NCBI GenBank assembly: GCA_044226865.1
Contig: JBGAGE010000003.1
Coordinates: forward strand, 509,935 to 573,934
DNA: 64,000 nucleotides
Direction of reading: 5' to 3'
Source: TMP-86 sp044226865
GTDB taxonomy: Bacteria > Pseudomonadota > Gammaproteobacteria > Steroidobacterales > Steroidobacteraceae
The notes beneath the pieces were generated by a model. The model saw only the letters and a program-made list of their open reading frames with translations, did not search any database and was not told the DNA's origin. This document shows positions 8,016 to 16,718 of the stretch, one piece after another. Within the stretch, counting starts at the first letter, position 1. Every line of letters starts with the position of its first letter. Both the position numbers and the translations under genes were made by a program.

Positions 8016-9272
8016 TTACTCCTCTTGATTGAGAGAGGGGTTGGCGCCGGATCCGCCTTTGTCCCCCTGATGCAGTGTGTGAGCGGCCGTCGTGACGCCG
8101 CGCTCAATGTGATTCTGTCGTTGCAAGCGGCGAGCCCAATCTGGCGCCTCCGTTGGCGTCTCAGCCGAGGTCGCCGCGGATTCCGCAGCGGCTGTGGGTC
8201 GGACCCACGACTTCATTTTACTGGCGGCCGAACGCACACCCGACCGAACGACATTGGCAAGACCTGCGCCAACCGTCGCTGCGCCACCGCCCTCCGACTG
8301 CGCTGCGCCTGCGGAATACGCCGCGCGGGCATCGCCGGCGAGTGATGAGGCGGCGCTTGCACCCGATCGCGCGGTGGCCGCCAAAGCGCGGCCTGCGCCC
8401 ACCGCAGCCGCACCGCCCGCGACGGCTACACCGGCAACGCCTAGCGCAGTTCCCGCCGCGGCACCGGCGCCCAGTTGCGGCGCCCCGGAGACCAATCCGG
8501 TCGCGATGCCCGGGCCGAAGATTCCAAGACCCAATAAGGCCATCGATCCCAACATCAACGCCAACGCATTGTTGAGGGTCGGATCCGTGCCGGCCGGCGG
8601 ATTGAAATCCGCAAAGATCCCGCCACCGATGCCGACAATGACTGCCAGAACCAGGATCTTGATGCCAGCGGAGACCACATTTCCGAGCACGCGTTCGGCC
8701 AGGAAGGCCGTCTTATTCCACAGCGCAAAGGGAACCAATACAAACCCAGCCAATGTGGTTAGCTTGAATTCAATGAGCGTCACAAACAGCTGCACGGCAA
8801 GAACAAAAAAGCTCAGCAACACAATGAGCCAGGCGAGGAACAGCACCACGATCGTATCGAGGTTCAGAAACACATCGGGGAAGCCTGCCAGCTGCCCCAT
8901 CTGCGTCATCAAGGGTCGCGCCGCATCCACCCCGATGCTCGCAATATGGCCCGGCTGCAACAATTGCGCCTGCGTCAGGGTTGACCCCGTCGCTGTGAGG
9001 CCCAGCCCTGCAAACGAGCGGAAGATGATGCTCGAGAGTTGGCTGAAGTTGGTGATGATGAAGGCGAAGGCGCCCACGTACAGAGTCTTCTTGATGAGCT
9101 TGGCAATCACTTCCTCATGGCCCATCGCCCAAAACAATCCCGCCAGTGTCATATCGATGACGACCAAGGTTGCCGTCAGAAACGCGACTTCGCCGTGCAG
9201 CAGCCCGAACCCACCCTCAATGTAGCGGGAGAACACATCGGTAAATCGATCGATGACGGAGAGGTTGTCCAT
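8016..9272 (-). CDS. trbL: TrbL, VirB6-like polytopic T4SS protein
   Basis: This 418-residue polytopic inner-membrane protein has about six to seven hydrophobic segments between residues 20 and 260, for example VAFLTATLVVIDMTLAGLFW, VLFLAWLIVLLSFFVLAVQL and IKILVLAVIVGIGGG. They include the TrbL signature around residues 165-190 (ELTTLAGFV-like, seen as EFKLTTLAGFVLVPFALWNK). From about residue 265 to 345 the protein is an alanine- and glycine-rich low-complexity tail, common in TrbL proteins. It would form the inner-membrane substrate channel. It starts 12 bp after trbJ ends. Confidence 0.93.
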   Translation of the reverse strand: MDNLSVIDRFTDVFSRYIEGGFGLLHGEVAFLTATLVVIDMTLAGLFWAMGHEEVIAKLIKKTLYVGAFAFIITNFSQLSSIIFRSFAGLGLTATGSTLTQAQLLQPGHIASIGVDAARPLMTQMGQLAGFPDVFLNLDTIVVLFLAWLIVLLSFFVLAVQLFVTLIEFKLTTLAGFVLVPFALWNKTAFLAERVLGNVVSAGIKILVLAVIVGIGGGIFADFNPPAGTDPTLNNALALMLGSMALLGLGIFGPGIATGLVSGAPQLGAGAAAGTALGVAGVAVAGGAAAVGAGRALAATARSGASAASSLAGDARAAYSAGAAQSEGGGAATVGAGLANVVRSGVRSAASKMKSWVRPTAAAESAATSAETPTEAPDWARRLQRQNHIERGVTTAAHTLHQGDKGGSGANPSLNQEE

Positions 9273-9284
9273 GGTAGGAAGCCC

Positions 9285-10016
9285 TTACGGCGTAAACCCG
9301 CCGACGGGCTGCGGTGTGTAGTTCGTGCCCTGCGTACTGAACAGCCGACGCACCTGATGCGCACGCTCTTCTGCGGCAACCGCTCGCGCCTGTTCCATGG
9401 CCGCAGCCCGAGAGGCTGCAATCTGTAGTTCTTGTTGTTGGATCGATTGCCGGGCTTGCAGCGCCAGAAGCTGATTGGTGGCTTGTACCGCTTGCAGGGC
9501 ACCGACCGCGGCCTGACTGAGATTCACCAGATCGGTCACCACGGCCTTATCAGAGCCAAAGTTCTCCTGCGCTTGGGACTGAATACTCACCGCAGTGCGT
9601 AGCGACTCCAGTGAATTCACCCACCGCACCCGCGCATCCTCCGCCATCTTCAGGTTATCGATGCCGTGCCCGTACTGTTCCGGGTACTGCTCGGCAAACT
9701 GGCCAAGCGTGTGATTCAGATCAAATGACAACCCCCGAGCCTGGGCAATTAATCGATCGGTGGTAGCCAAGGTGTCGAGCAACCGATTCAGAACACTGAA
9801 ATCCAACGCGGTCAGGTTCTTGGCATCGTTCTCCAGCATCGTGACTTCGTGCTCGAGCTGTTGAACCTGGTTGTTGATCTCATCCAGCATGCGTAACGCC
9901 GTCAGTGCGTTCTCTATCAAATTCGCCGGGTCTATTACGACAAACTGTGCACGCGCCGGCATCGTCACGAAGCCGGTCACCAATGCGATCCCCAGGATCA
10001 GCGTAATGCGCCTCAC
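9285..10016 (-). CDS. trbJ: TrbJ, VirB5-like T4SS protein
   Basis: This 243-residue secreted protein has a clear signal peptide (LILGIALVTGFVTMPARAQF, cleavage after ARA). The mature part is a long helical, glutamine-rich coiled coil, as in TrbJ/VirB5 proteins (LRMLDEINNQVQQLEHEVTM and QSIQQQELQIAASRAAAMEQ). VirB5-type proteins sit at the pilus tip and help contact recipient cells. Its start overlaps the trbE stop by 4 bp. In many trb operons a small trbK lies nearby; none is seen here. Confidence 0.92.
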   Translation of the reverse strand: MRRITLILGIALVTGFVTMPARAQFVVIDPANLIENALTALRMLDEINNQVQQLEHEVTMLENDAKNLTALDFSVLNRLLDTLATTDRLIAQARGLSFDLNHTLGQFAEQYPEQYGHGIDNLKMAEDARVRWVNSLESLRTAVSIQSQAQENFGSDKAVVTDLVNLSQAAVGALQAVQATNQLLALQARQSIQQQELQIAASRAAAMEQARAVAAEERAHQVRRLFSTQGTNYTPQPVGGFTP

Positions 10017-12436
10017 AGGCGACCTCCCGATTTCGTATCAAAGCTCTCCAATAACTCAGCCGCCCACTCCAACCGCTTGTGTCGCAGCCAGCGCATGGCG
10101 AACGGCGCATCCGTGGCCGATTGGCGCAGCTCATCCATGACCCGGTGATCCTCGGGACTCGACGCACCCGCAAACGCCAGCGCAATCGGCCCCAACGCCA
10201 GTTCAAACAGTCGCGCGCCTAAGCGCGAGTGGTAGTAGTAATCGTGCTTCGGTGTGGCTCGCGCGATCAGCTCGATCTGACGAGCGTTGAGTCCGAAGCT
10301 TTCATAAACGCCGCGCAGCTGCGGTTCCATCGCTTGCGGGGAAGGAAGAAAGATCCGGCTGGGACAGCTTTCAACGATGGCCGGCGCGATGGTCGATCGC
10401 TGGATATCGCTCAAGGATTGCGTCGAAAAGACCACCGAGACATTGCGCTTGCGCAAAACTTTCAGCCATTCGCGGATTCGACCCGAAAATATCGGGTCAT
10501 CCAAGAACATCCACGCCTCATCCAGAATCAACAGGGTCGGCGGCCCGTCGAACCGATCCTCCAGGCGATGAAATAAATAGGTCAGGATCGGCAGCACAGC
10601 AGTCTTCGCCTGCATCAAGGCCTGCATCTCGAAACACTGGATAGCGCTCTGACCCAAGCGGTCCTGGTCGGCATCCAGCAATCGACCGTGGGAGCCACTG
10701 AGTGTGTAAGGTTGGAGGGCCTGCCGCAAACGATTGGATTGCAGCAGCACCGACAAGCCCGTCAAGGTACGTTCTCCGACCGGTGCGGTGGACAGGCTCG
10801 CAAGTGCAGACCACAGGGTGTCTTTAACTTCCGGCGTGATGAGTAGATTTTCATGCGCCAACAAACCTGCGATCCATTCAGCAGCCCATGCGCGTTCACT
10901 CTCCTCGTCGATCCGCGCCAGCGGCTGAAACGCAATATCCGTCGTGGCACCCAAGTCGTAGTGCTCTCCTCCCAATCCCAGCACGCTCGCGCGCATCGAC
11001 CCACCGGAATCGAACACAAAGATCTGCGACCCGGCATAGCGCCGAAACTGCAGCATCAACATAGACAACAGCACCGATTTACCTGCGCCAGTCGGACCCA
11101 CGATGAGCGTGTGGCCGACGTCCCCCACATGGGTCACGAGTCGAAAGGGAGTCGCCCCGTCGGTGCGCGTAATGATGAGCGGCGGCGCCTCCAGATGCGC
11201 ATTGCGTTCAGGCCCCGCCCACAGGGCCGATAAGGGCATCAAATGAGCCAAATTGAGAGTCGACACCAGCGGTTGTCGTACGTTGGCGTAGACGTGACCC
11301 GGGATCGAGGACAGCCAGGCCTCCACGGCATTGAAGGTCTCGTGAATGGTCACAAACCCTCGCCCTTGGATGATTCTCTCGATGGCCTTGCGCTGCTCAT
11401 CGGCAACGGCCGCATCCGGGTCCATCACCACGATCGCCGCGGTGACATAGCCGAAGGAGACTGCGTCTGATCCCAGTTCCTGTAAGGCAGCGTCGGCATC
11501 TGCCGCCTTGTTGTCCGCGTCCGTATCCACCAGCGGGCTTTCCTGCTGGAATATCGTTTCACGCAATAACGTGACAATGCTTTTGCGCTTGGCGAACCAC
11601 TGCCGGCGCAGCTTGACCAACTCGCGCTCCGCGGCGGTCTTGTCGAGAAAAATGAATCGTGTCATCCAGCGATAGCCGAACGGCAATCGATTCAGTTCAT
11701 CCAGCAAGCCCGGCCAGGTCGCGGTCGGAAATCCCCGCACCGTGAGCACGCGCAGGTGCTGATCGCCCAACAACGGTGCCAGGCCCCCAGTGACAGGAGA
11801 GTCCGTCAGCAGTGCATCCAGATGAAACGGTACTTTTGGAACTCGAACCGCGTGTTGTTTATTGGAAACGGAGGAATGCAGGTACGTCAGGGTCTGCTCG
11901 TCGTCCATCCAACCGATTTCCGGCATCAAGCCTTCCAGCAACCCCATAAAGCGATCGGTTTGGGTGACGAAACCTGTAAGTTGCTCTGTCCAGTCCACCG
12001 CTTGCGGCTTCTTGGATTCGATCATCCAGTGGCTAAGCTTGGCTTGGCTCTCCCGCGGTGGCAGATAGACCAGAGTCAACATATAGGAACTTTCAAAATT
12101 CGCCGCGGATTGAAAATCCGCGCAGCGTTCCTGATCGATCAACCACGACAATCCGTCCGGAAACTCGGACGCCGCGTAGGGTTGAGCTGGATGTCGCATC
12201 GCTTCGACAAACATCGCCCACCCCGACCCCAGACGCTTGAGCGCGTTGTTCAAGCGGGCGGTCGATGTCACCAGTTCGCTCGGCGTCGCACTGTCCAAAT
12301 CCGGGCCTCGAAAGCGCGCACTGCGCTGGAACGAACCGTCTTTGTTCAGTACGACCCCCGGCGCGACCAATCCCGCCCAAGGCAGGTAATCTGCCAGGGC
12401 TGTGGGTCGGTGTCGGTATTCGGCCAAGTGCAACAT
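10013..12436 (-). CDS. trbE: TrbE, VirB4-like T4SS ATPase
   Basis: An 807-residue ATPase that energises pilus assembly and transfer. I chose the ATG at 12436 (MLHLAEYRHRP) because family members begin this way. It follows the trbD stop codon by 2 bases, whereas an upstream in-frame start at 12565 would run through most of trbD. The N-terminal CagE/VirB4 domain is followed by a Walker A motif (IVGPTGAGKSVLLSMLMLQF) and a Walker B motif (LLILDEAWMFLDDP). The C-terminal motif VVFSTQSLSDIQRS is also present. The length is normal and no truncation is seen. Confidence 0.96.
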   Translation of the reverse strand: MLHLAEYRHRPTALADYLPWAGLVAPGVVLNKDGSFQRSARFRGPDLDSATPSELVTSTARLNNALKRLGSGWAMFVEAMRHPAQPYAASEFPDGLSWLIDQERCADFQSAANFESSYMLTLVYLPPRESQAKLSHWMIESKKPQAVDWTEQLTGFVTQTDRFMGLLEGLMPEIGWMDDEQTLTYLHSSVSNKQHAVRVPKVPFHLDALLTDSPVTGGLAPLLGDQHLRVLTVRGFPTATWPGLLDELNRLPFGYRWMTRFIFLDKTAAERELVKLRRQWFAKRKSIVTLLRETIFQQESPLVDTDADNKAADADAALQELGSDAVSFGYVTAAIVVMDPDAAVADEQRKAIERIIQGRGFVTIHETFNAVEAWLSSIPGHVYANVRQPLVSTLNLAHLMPLSALWAGPERNAHLEAPPLIITRTDGATPFRLVTHVGDVGHTLIVGPTGAGKSVLLSMLMLQFRRYAGSQIFVFDSGGSMRASVLGLGGEHYDLGATTDIAFQPLARIDEESERAWAAEWIAGLLAHENLLITPEVKDTLWSALASLSTAPVGERTLTGLSVLLQSNRLRQALQPYTLSGSHGRLLDADQDRLGQSAIQCFEMQALMQAKTAVLPILTYLFHRLEDRFDGPPTLLILDEAWMFLDDPIFSGRIREWLKVLRKRNVSVVFSTQSLSDIQRSTIAPAIVESCPSRIFLPSPQAMEPQLRGVYESFGLNARQIELIARATPKHDYYYHSRLGARLFELALGPIALAFAGASSPEDHRVMDELRQSATDAPFAMRWLRHKRLEWAAELLESFDTKSGGRL

Positions 12437-12438
12437 GC

Positions 12439-12705
12439 TCAGACGTCCAGAAAGGAGCGATACTTGAGATGCCGCGAAAACACGTCCATGAATTGTGGAT
12501 CGAGCTTCGCGCCCCACACTGCCAGTGCGTGACCCAAGATTCCGGCGCTGATGCCGATCACCCACAACTGCATGCCGACGCTTAGAGCGGCCGCGAGCGT
12601 GCCATTGACGATCGCGACGGACCGCGGCGCACCGCCGAGCAACAAGGACTCGGTCAAGGACCGGTGCAACGGAACCTCAAACCCTTCTGTCGTTCGCGTG
12701 CTCAT
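12439..12705 (-). CDS. trbD: TrbD, VirB3-like T4SS protein
   Basis: This 88-residue inner-membrane protein starts with VPLHRSLTESLLLGGAPR, the TrbD/VirB3 signature in which a short amphipathic stretch precedes a membrane helix (about residues 29-60). VirB3-type proteins pair with the VirB4 ATPase, whose gene follows directly. The start overlaps the end of trbC by 4 bp. Confidence 0.93.
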   Translation of the reverse strand: MSTRTTEGFEVPLHRSLTESLLLGGAPRSVAIVNGTLAAALSVGMQLWVIGISAGILGHALAVWGAKLDPQFMDVFSRHLKYRSFLDV

Positions 12706-13040
12706 GCGACCAGGGCGCCGCCCGCAAAGGTGAAAAACGCCAGGAAGAACGTGGAGGCCGCAAACGCGATCGACAGACCAAACACGATCTGAATCAACTT
12801 GCGAAACCCGCCGCTGGTATCACCAAAGGCCAATGTCAAACCGGTCGCGATAATGATGATCACCGCAATGATCCGCGCGACAGGCCCCTGGATGGACTCC
12901 AGTACCGCTTCCAGCGGCGCCTCCCATGGCATGTTGGAGCCCGCTGCCAGCACTGGGATCGTGAAGAATAAGGCGGTCAGGAAAGCCACAAATCTTGCAT
13001 TCAGGATTTGCGCCTTGGCGGGGATCAATTTTAGGTTCAT
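12702..13040 (-). CDS. trbC: TrbC, VirB2-like conjugative pilin
   Basis: This 112-residue pilin precursor has a long signal segment ending near residue 33 (ALFFTIPVLAAGS). Two hydrophobic helices follow (IIAVIIIIATGLTLAFGD and LIQIVFGLSIAFAASTFFLA) separated by a short basic loop, the standard hairpin of VirB2/TrbC pilins. It should be processed and possibly cyclised to build the mating pilus. TraF encoded at 18969-19475 is the likely maturation peptidase. The gene overlaps trbB by 4 bp. Confidence 0.93.
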   Translation of the reverse strand: MNLKLIPAKAQILNARFVAFLTALFFTIPVLAAGSNMPWEAPLEAVLESIQGPVARIIAVIIIIATGLTLAFGDTSGGFRKLIQIVFGLSIAFAASTFFLAFFTFAGGALVA

Positions 13041-14026
13041 GGGCTCTCTCCTTGCGGGTTGGCAACAGGCTCTAACTGATACACGTCCGCTTCGAGCCCT
13101 TTCAGGCGAACGATTTCCTGAACACGGCGTGCATTGCCGCGTCCTTCGATGAACACAACCACATCGATGCTTTGGGCGATCAGTGCGCGCGGCACCGTGA
13201 CGACGACTTCCTGAATCAATTGCTCAAGGCGCGACAACGCGCCGATCGCAGAGCCCGCGTGGATCGTGGCGATACCGCCCGGATGACCGGTGCCCCAGGC
13301 TTTGATCAGGTCCAGCGCCTCGCTGCCCCGCACTTCACCCACCACGATTCGATCAGGACGCAATCGCAACGTGGATCGAACCAGCTCGGCCATGGACACG
13401 ACACCGGCTTTGGTGCGCAAGGGCACGTGATCCTCCGCGATGCACTGCAACTCGATCGTGTCTTCCAGAACGATGACGCGATCCTTGGTTGCAGCGACTT
13501 CCTGCAGCAATGCGTTCGCGAGCGTTGTCTTGCCGGTGGAAGTGCCGCCGGCGATAAGGATATTGAGTCGGCTGCGCACCGCATCGCGCAGGAACTGCGC
13601 TTGGATCTCAGTCAGGATCTGATCCTTGACGTATCGCTCCAGCCGAATAACCCCGACCGCCCGTTTGCGAATCGCGAAGGTGGGCGCTCGAACAATGGGC
13701 GGCAGCACGCCCTCGAACCGTTCACCGTTCTCGGGTAACTCGGCTGAGACAATCGGTGCACTGCTGTGGACTTCCAAACCGATACACGCCGCGACCAAGC
13801 GAATGACCCGCTCCGCGGCGGCTACCGACAGTCGGATGCCGGTGGGGGCACGCCCAGATCCCAACCGATCAACCCACAGCGAGCCATCGGGATTCAGCAA
13901 CACCTCCACCACCTCGGGGTCATCCAAGGCGCTGGCAATGTCGGTGCCCATCGCGGTGCGCAGCATGCGGATTTGCCGGCTGACCACCGTGGCATCGGCA
14001 GCTGCTTCTACAACCGCCTCCCTCAT
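13037..14026 (-). CDS. trbB: TrbB, VirB11-like T4SS ATPase
   Basis: This 329-residue hexameric traffic ATPase of the VirB11/GspE class carries a Walker A motif at about residues 160-167 (ILIAGGTSTGKTTLANALL) and an Asp box (RVIVLEDTIELQC). The Walker B-like block is LRLRPDRIVVGEVRGSEALD and the His box is GHPGGIATIHAGSA. It powers pilus biogenesis and substrate passage together with TrbE. Its start overlaps the stop of the RHH gene by 4 bp, keeping the whole operon translationally linked. Confidence 0.96.
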   Translation of the reverse strand: MREAVVEAAADATVVSRQIRMLRTAMGTDIASALDDPEVVEVLLNPDGSLWVDRLGSGRAPTGIRLSVAAAERVIRLVAACIGLEVHSSAPIVSAELPENGERFEGVLPPIVRAPTFAIRKRAVGVIRLERYVKDQILTEIQAQFLRDAVRSRLNILIAGGTSTGKTTLANALLQEVAATKDRVIVLEDTIELQCIAEDHVPLRTKAGVVSMAELVRSTLRLRPDRIVVGEVRGSEALDLIKAWGTGHPGGIATIHAGSAIGALSRLEQLIQEVVVTVPRALIAQSIDVVVFIEGRGNARRVQEIVRLKGLEADVYQLEPVANPQGESP

Positions 14027-14484
14027 GCGTCCCCCGCGGTACGGTCACGGCCCTTGTCGGAGAAGAACTGCTCACCCGATGGATAAATTTCCTCGGAGAC
14101 CTCTTTGACGAGGCTGCCGCCGCGCTGCAGATGCCGGGCCAGTTGCTCGATGAACTGCGCGAAACGCGCTTTGCCCTGCGCCCGCGCCGCGTCCTGATGG
14201 CCATCCGGCACCGGCGGACTGACCGACAGGAAATACCGAATGAACAGCGCGAGGGTCTCGACCTCGATCATCTGGTCGCGTGCCAGTCGCTCATATTGCT
14301 GAGTCAGCTTATCCAGCCGCTTGGCAATCGCTGCTTCGCGCCGATCCGCGCTCTCGGGTGACAAAAAGGAAGCCACTGCCGCCGCAACCACTTCCGACTT
14401 GGAAAGACCGCGAATGGCGCACCATTCGCGAAGGCGGGTCTCGTGCTCACGCTCCAGATACACGTTGATGCGGCCGCGCTTCAT
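14023..14484 (-). CDS. CopG-like RHH protein of the tra operon
   Basis: This is a 153-residue protein. Residues 1-45 (RGRINVYLEREHETRLREWC, then GLSKSEVVAAAVASFLS) form a ribbon-helix-helix motif, while the rest is helical and basic. A gene of this type commonly sits between traG and trbB in Tn4371-like elements. It could bind DNA near the transfer origin or regulate the operon, but neither is shown. It overlaps both neighbours by 4 bp. Confidence 0.8.
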   Translation of the reverse strand: MKRGRINVYLEREHETRLREWCAIRGLSKSEVVAAAVASFLSPESADRREAAIAKRLDKLTQQYERLARDQMIEVETLALFIRYFLSVSPPVPDGHQDAARAQGKARFAQFIEQLARHLQRGGSLVKEVSEEIYPSGEQFFSDKGRDRTAGDA

Positions 14485-16460
14485 AGCTCGATCCCATCGT
14501 TAGGATCCAGCGAAGCCAGCCGAGCTGCCCGGCGCATCGTGGTCAGTTGGTCGTCGCGATCGACCAGAGTCGTGAGGAGCGAGTCCTGCGGGGATTGCTG
14601 TTCGAGGATCAGGTCGTCCGACTTCGCTGGCTCGTCGAGCTCGTGTTGCAACTGTTGGCCGCCGTCGTCCACAGATTCCCCCGGGCTGGGGGCCACGGCC
14701 GCCGTAGTCTTGACTGGCAGCGTCAGTCCGCTCCAATCATCGGTTTGCGCCGGCGGTCGATCTTGGTACTGCGTATCGGAAAGGGACGGCGGCGGCAGGA
14801 CTCGGGGTGTGAAATTGCTATCGCGGAAATATTGGAGTTTGCGTGCCCGCACGGGAGGGTGCCCCGCGACCATGATGATTTCTTCCTCCGGCGGCAACTG
14901 CATGACTTCACCCGGTGTCAGCAATGCGCGTGGGCTTTCCTGACGCGATACCATCAAGTGACCGAGCCACGGGGAGAGTCGATGGCCGGCGTAGTTGCGC
15001 AGCGCGCGCAATTCGGTTGCAGTCCCCAACGCATCGGAAATCCGTTTCGCGGTGCGCTCGTCATTGGTGGCAAACGCCACCCGCACATGACAGTTATCCA
15101 GGATCGAGTGATTGCTACCGTAGGCCTTGTCGATCTGGTTCAAGGACTGCGCAATCAGGAACGCGCGTAGGCCATAGCCCGCCATGAAGGCCAGCGCGCT
15201 CTCAAAGAAATCCAACCGACCGAGTGCCGGAAATTCATCCAACATCAACAGCAGCGGATGACGTTTATTGCGATCAACATTCAAGGTTTCGGTCAACCGT
15301 CGGCCGATCTGATTCAAGATCAGGCGGATCAACGGCTTGGTGCGCGAGATGTCCGACGGCGGCACCACCAAATACAAGGAGATCGGGTGTTCGGCGTTCA
15401 CCAGATCCTCGATTCGCCAATCGCAGTGCGAAGTGACCGCGGCGACAGTCGGGTCTCGATACAGCCCGAGAAAACTCATCGCGGTCGACAGCACACCAGA
15501 TCGTTCGTTATCGCTCTTGTTAAGCACTTCGCGAGCTGCGGAGGCGACCACCGGATGTGGCCCGCTCGGCAAATGCTGCGTGCGCATCATCGCGGCCAGT
15601 GTTTGGCCGAACGCTTTATTCGGATCCGAGAGGAAATTGGCGACGCCGCGCAAGGTCTTGTCGACTTCCGCATACAGGACATGCAGGATCGCCCCCACCA
15701 GCAACGCATGGCCCGTCTTCTCCCAGTGGCTGCGTCGCTCCAGCGCTCCTTCGGGATCCACGAGGATGTCGGCGATGTTCTGCACATCCCGCACCTCGTT
15801 CGCTCCTCGTCGAACCTCCAGCAAGGGGTTGTAGGCGGCGGAACGACTATCGGTTGGATTGAACAGCAGACAGTGCGAGAACTTTGCGCGCCAGCCGGCG
15901 GTTGTTTGCCAGTTCTCGCCCTTGATGTCATGAATCACGGCCGAGTGGGGCCACGACAGCAACGTCGGTACAACAAGTCCCACGCCCTTGCCGGACCGTG
16001 TGGGTGCGAACGCCATGACGTGCTCCGGGCCGTCGTGCCGCAGGTAGTCCTCGCCTGCAGTTCCCAAGAAGACACCTGATCGCTGCAACAGACCGGCCGA
16101 TCGAAGTTCTGCACGACTGGCCCACCGCGCCGTACCATAGGTGGTCGCGAGTCGGGACTGCCGGCCCCGCCACACCGAACCACACACGGCTGCGAAGGCA
16201 CCGAGTAGTCCACTGGACGCGGCAATCAGTCCACCGCGATTAAAGACCTGCGGCGCATACGCTTCGTACGCATACCACCACTGGAACAATCGCCAGGGGT
16301 AATACACCGGAACGCCGAGCGTGAACCACGGTGCGCCCAGGCGACCCTGGTAGCCCAGTGCCATCGCCGTCCATTGCGTCGCGACCACCAATCCCGCGAG
16401 GATGATCGCAAAGACCATCAGCACTTGGCCGATGAGGAGTTGGTTCGTGGACACGGACAT
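14481..16460 (-). CDS. traG: TraG, VirD4-like coupling protein
   Basis: This 659-residue type IV coupling protein delivers the relaxase-DNA complex to the T4SS. Two membrane helices lie at about residues 10-30 and 75-95. A Walker A motif follows at about residues 152-159 (FAPTRSGKGVGLVVPTLL) and a Walker B motif in HPLLLMLDEFPALGRLDFFE. The C-terminal third is the usual variable tail rich in Ser and Asp. It is the first gene of the run traG-RHH-trbBCDEJLFGI-DUF2274, and the 258 bp before it probably hold the promoter. Confidence 0.96.
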   Translation of the reverse strand: MSVSTNQLLIGQVLMVFAIILAGLVVATQWTAMALGYQGRLGAPWFTLGVPVYYPWRLFQWWYAYEAYAPQVFNRGGLIAASSGLLGAFAAVCGSVWRGRQSRLATTYGTARWASRAELRSAGLLQRSGVFLGTAGEDYLRHDGPEHVMAFAPTRSGKGVGLVVPTLLSWPHSAVIHDIKGENWQTTAGWRAKFSHCLLFNPTDSRSAAYNPLLEVRRGANEVRDVQNIADILVDPEGALERRSHWEKTGHALLVGAILHVLYAEVDKTLRGVANFLSDPNKAFGQTLAAMMRTQHLPSGPHPVVASAAREVLNKSDNERSGVLSTAMSFLGLYRDPTVAAVTSHCDWRIEDLVNAEHPISLYLVVPPSDISRTKPLIRLILNQIGRRLTETLNVDRNKRHPLLLMLDEFPALGRLDFFESALAFMAGYGLRAFLIAQSLNQIDKAYGSNHSILDNCHVRVAFATNDERTAKRISDALGTATELRALRNYAGHRLSPWLGHLMVSRQESPRALLTPGEVMQLPPEEEIIMVAGHPPVRARKLQYFRDSNFTPRVLPPPSLSDTQYQDRPPAQTDDWSGLTLPVKTTAAVAPSPGESVDDGGQQLQHELDEPAKSDDLILEQQSPQDSLLTTLVDRDDQLTTMRRAARLASLDPNDGIEL

Positions 16461-16599
16461 GAGTGTTCTGCGACTCGCGTTGTTGATGGCGAAGCGCGAG
16501 AATCGGCAACAGGGTTCGTAGCGTCAATCCTGTGTTTGAGGCGAGTTGACCCGCAAACACCCCCATTGGCGAACTGACGCGTAGCGAGGAGTAGCCCAG

Positions 16600-16702
16600 A
16601 GTATTGAGGCGTACAGTTTTTACTGAAATATTATTTTCAAATACTTTTTGTGCGCGATATCTCTCTGGATGAAACGCCCAGTAATTGCGCAAAGTTGCGC
16701 AA
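16600..16702 (-). promoter_or_regulatory. AT-rich leader with TTGCGCAA repeats upstream of traG
   Basis: Between the relaxase stop and traG lies an AT-rich patch (about 16612-16665) that is unlike the neighbouring coding DNA and could hold the traG promoter. Just behind it, 16685-16702 contains two copies of the palindrome TTGCGCAA separated by AG, so the site is both a direct and an inverted repeat. A regulator binding site is likely. I cannot fix the exact -35 and -10 boxes. Confidence 0.4.
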
Positions 16703-16718
16703 ACATACCTGCGCGAAT

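Noticed and set aside
8194..9225. A 343-codon plus-strand frame opposite trbL
   Set aside because: It is the shadow of the Ala/Gly-rich trbL coding sequence and fits no family, while trbL fits fully.
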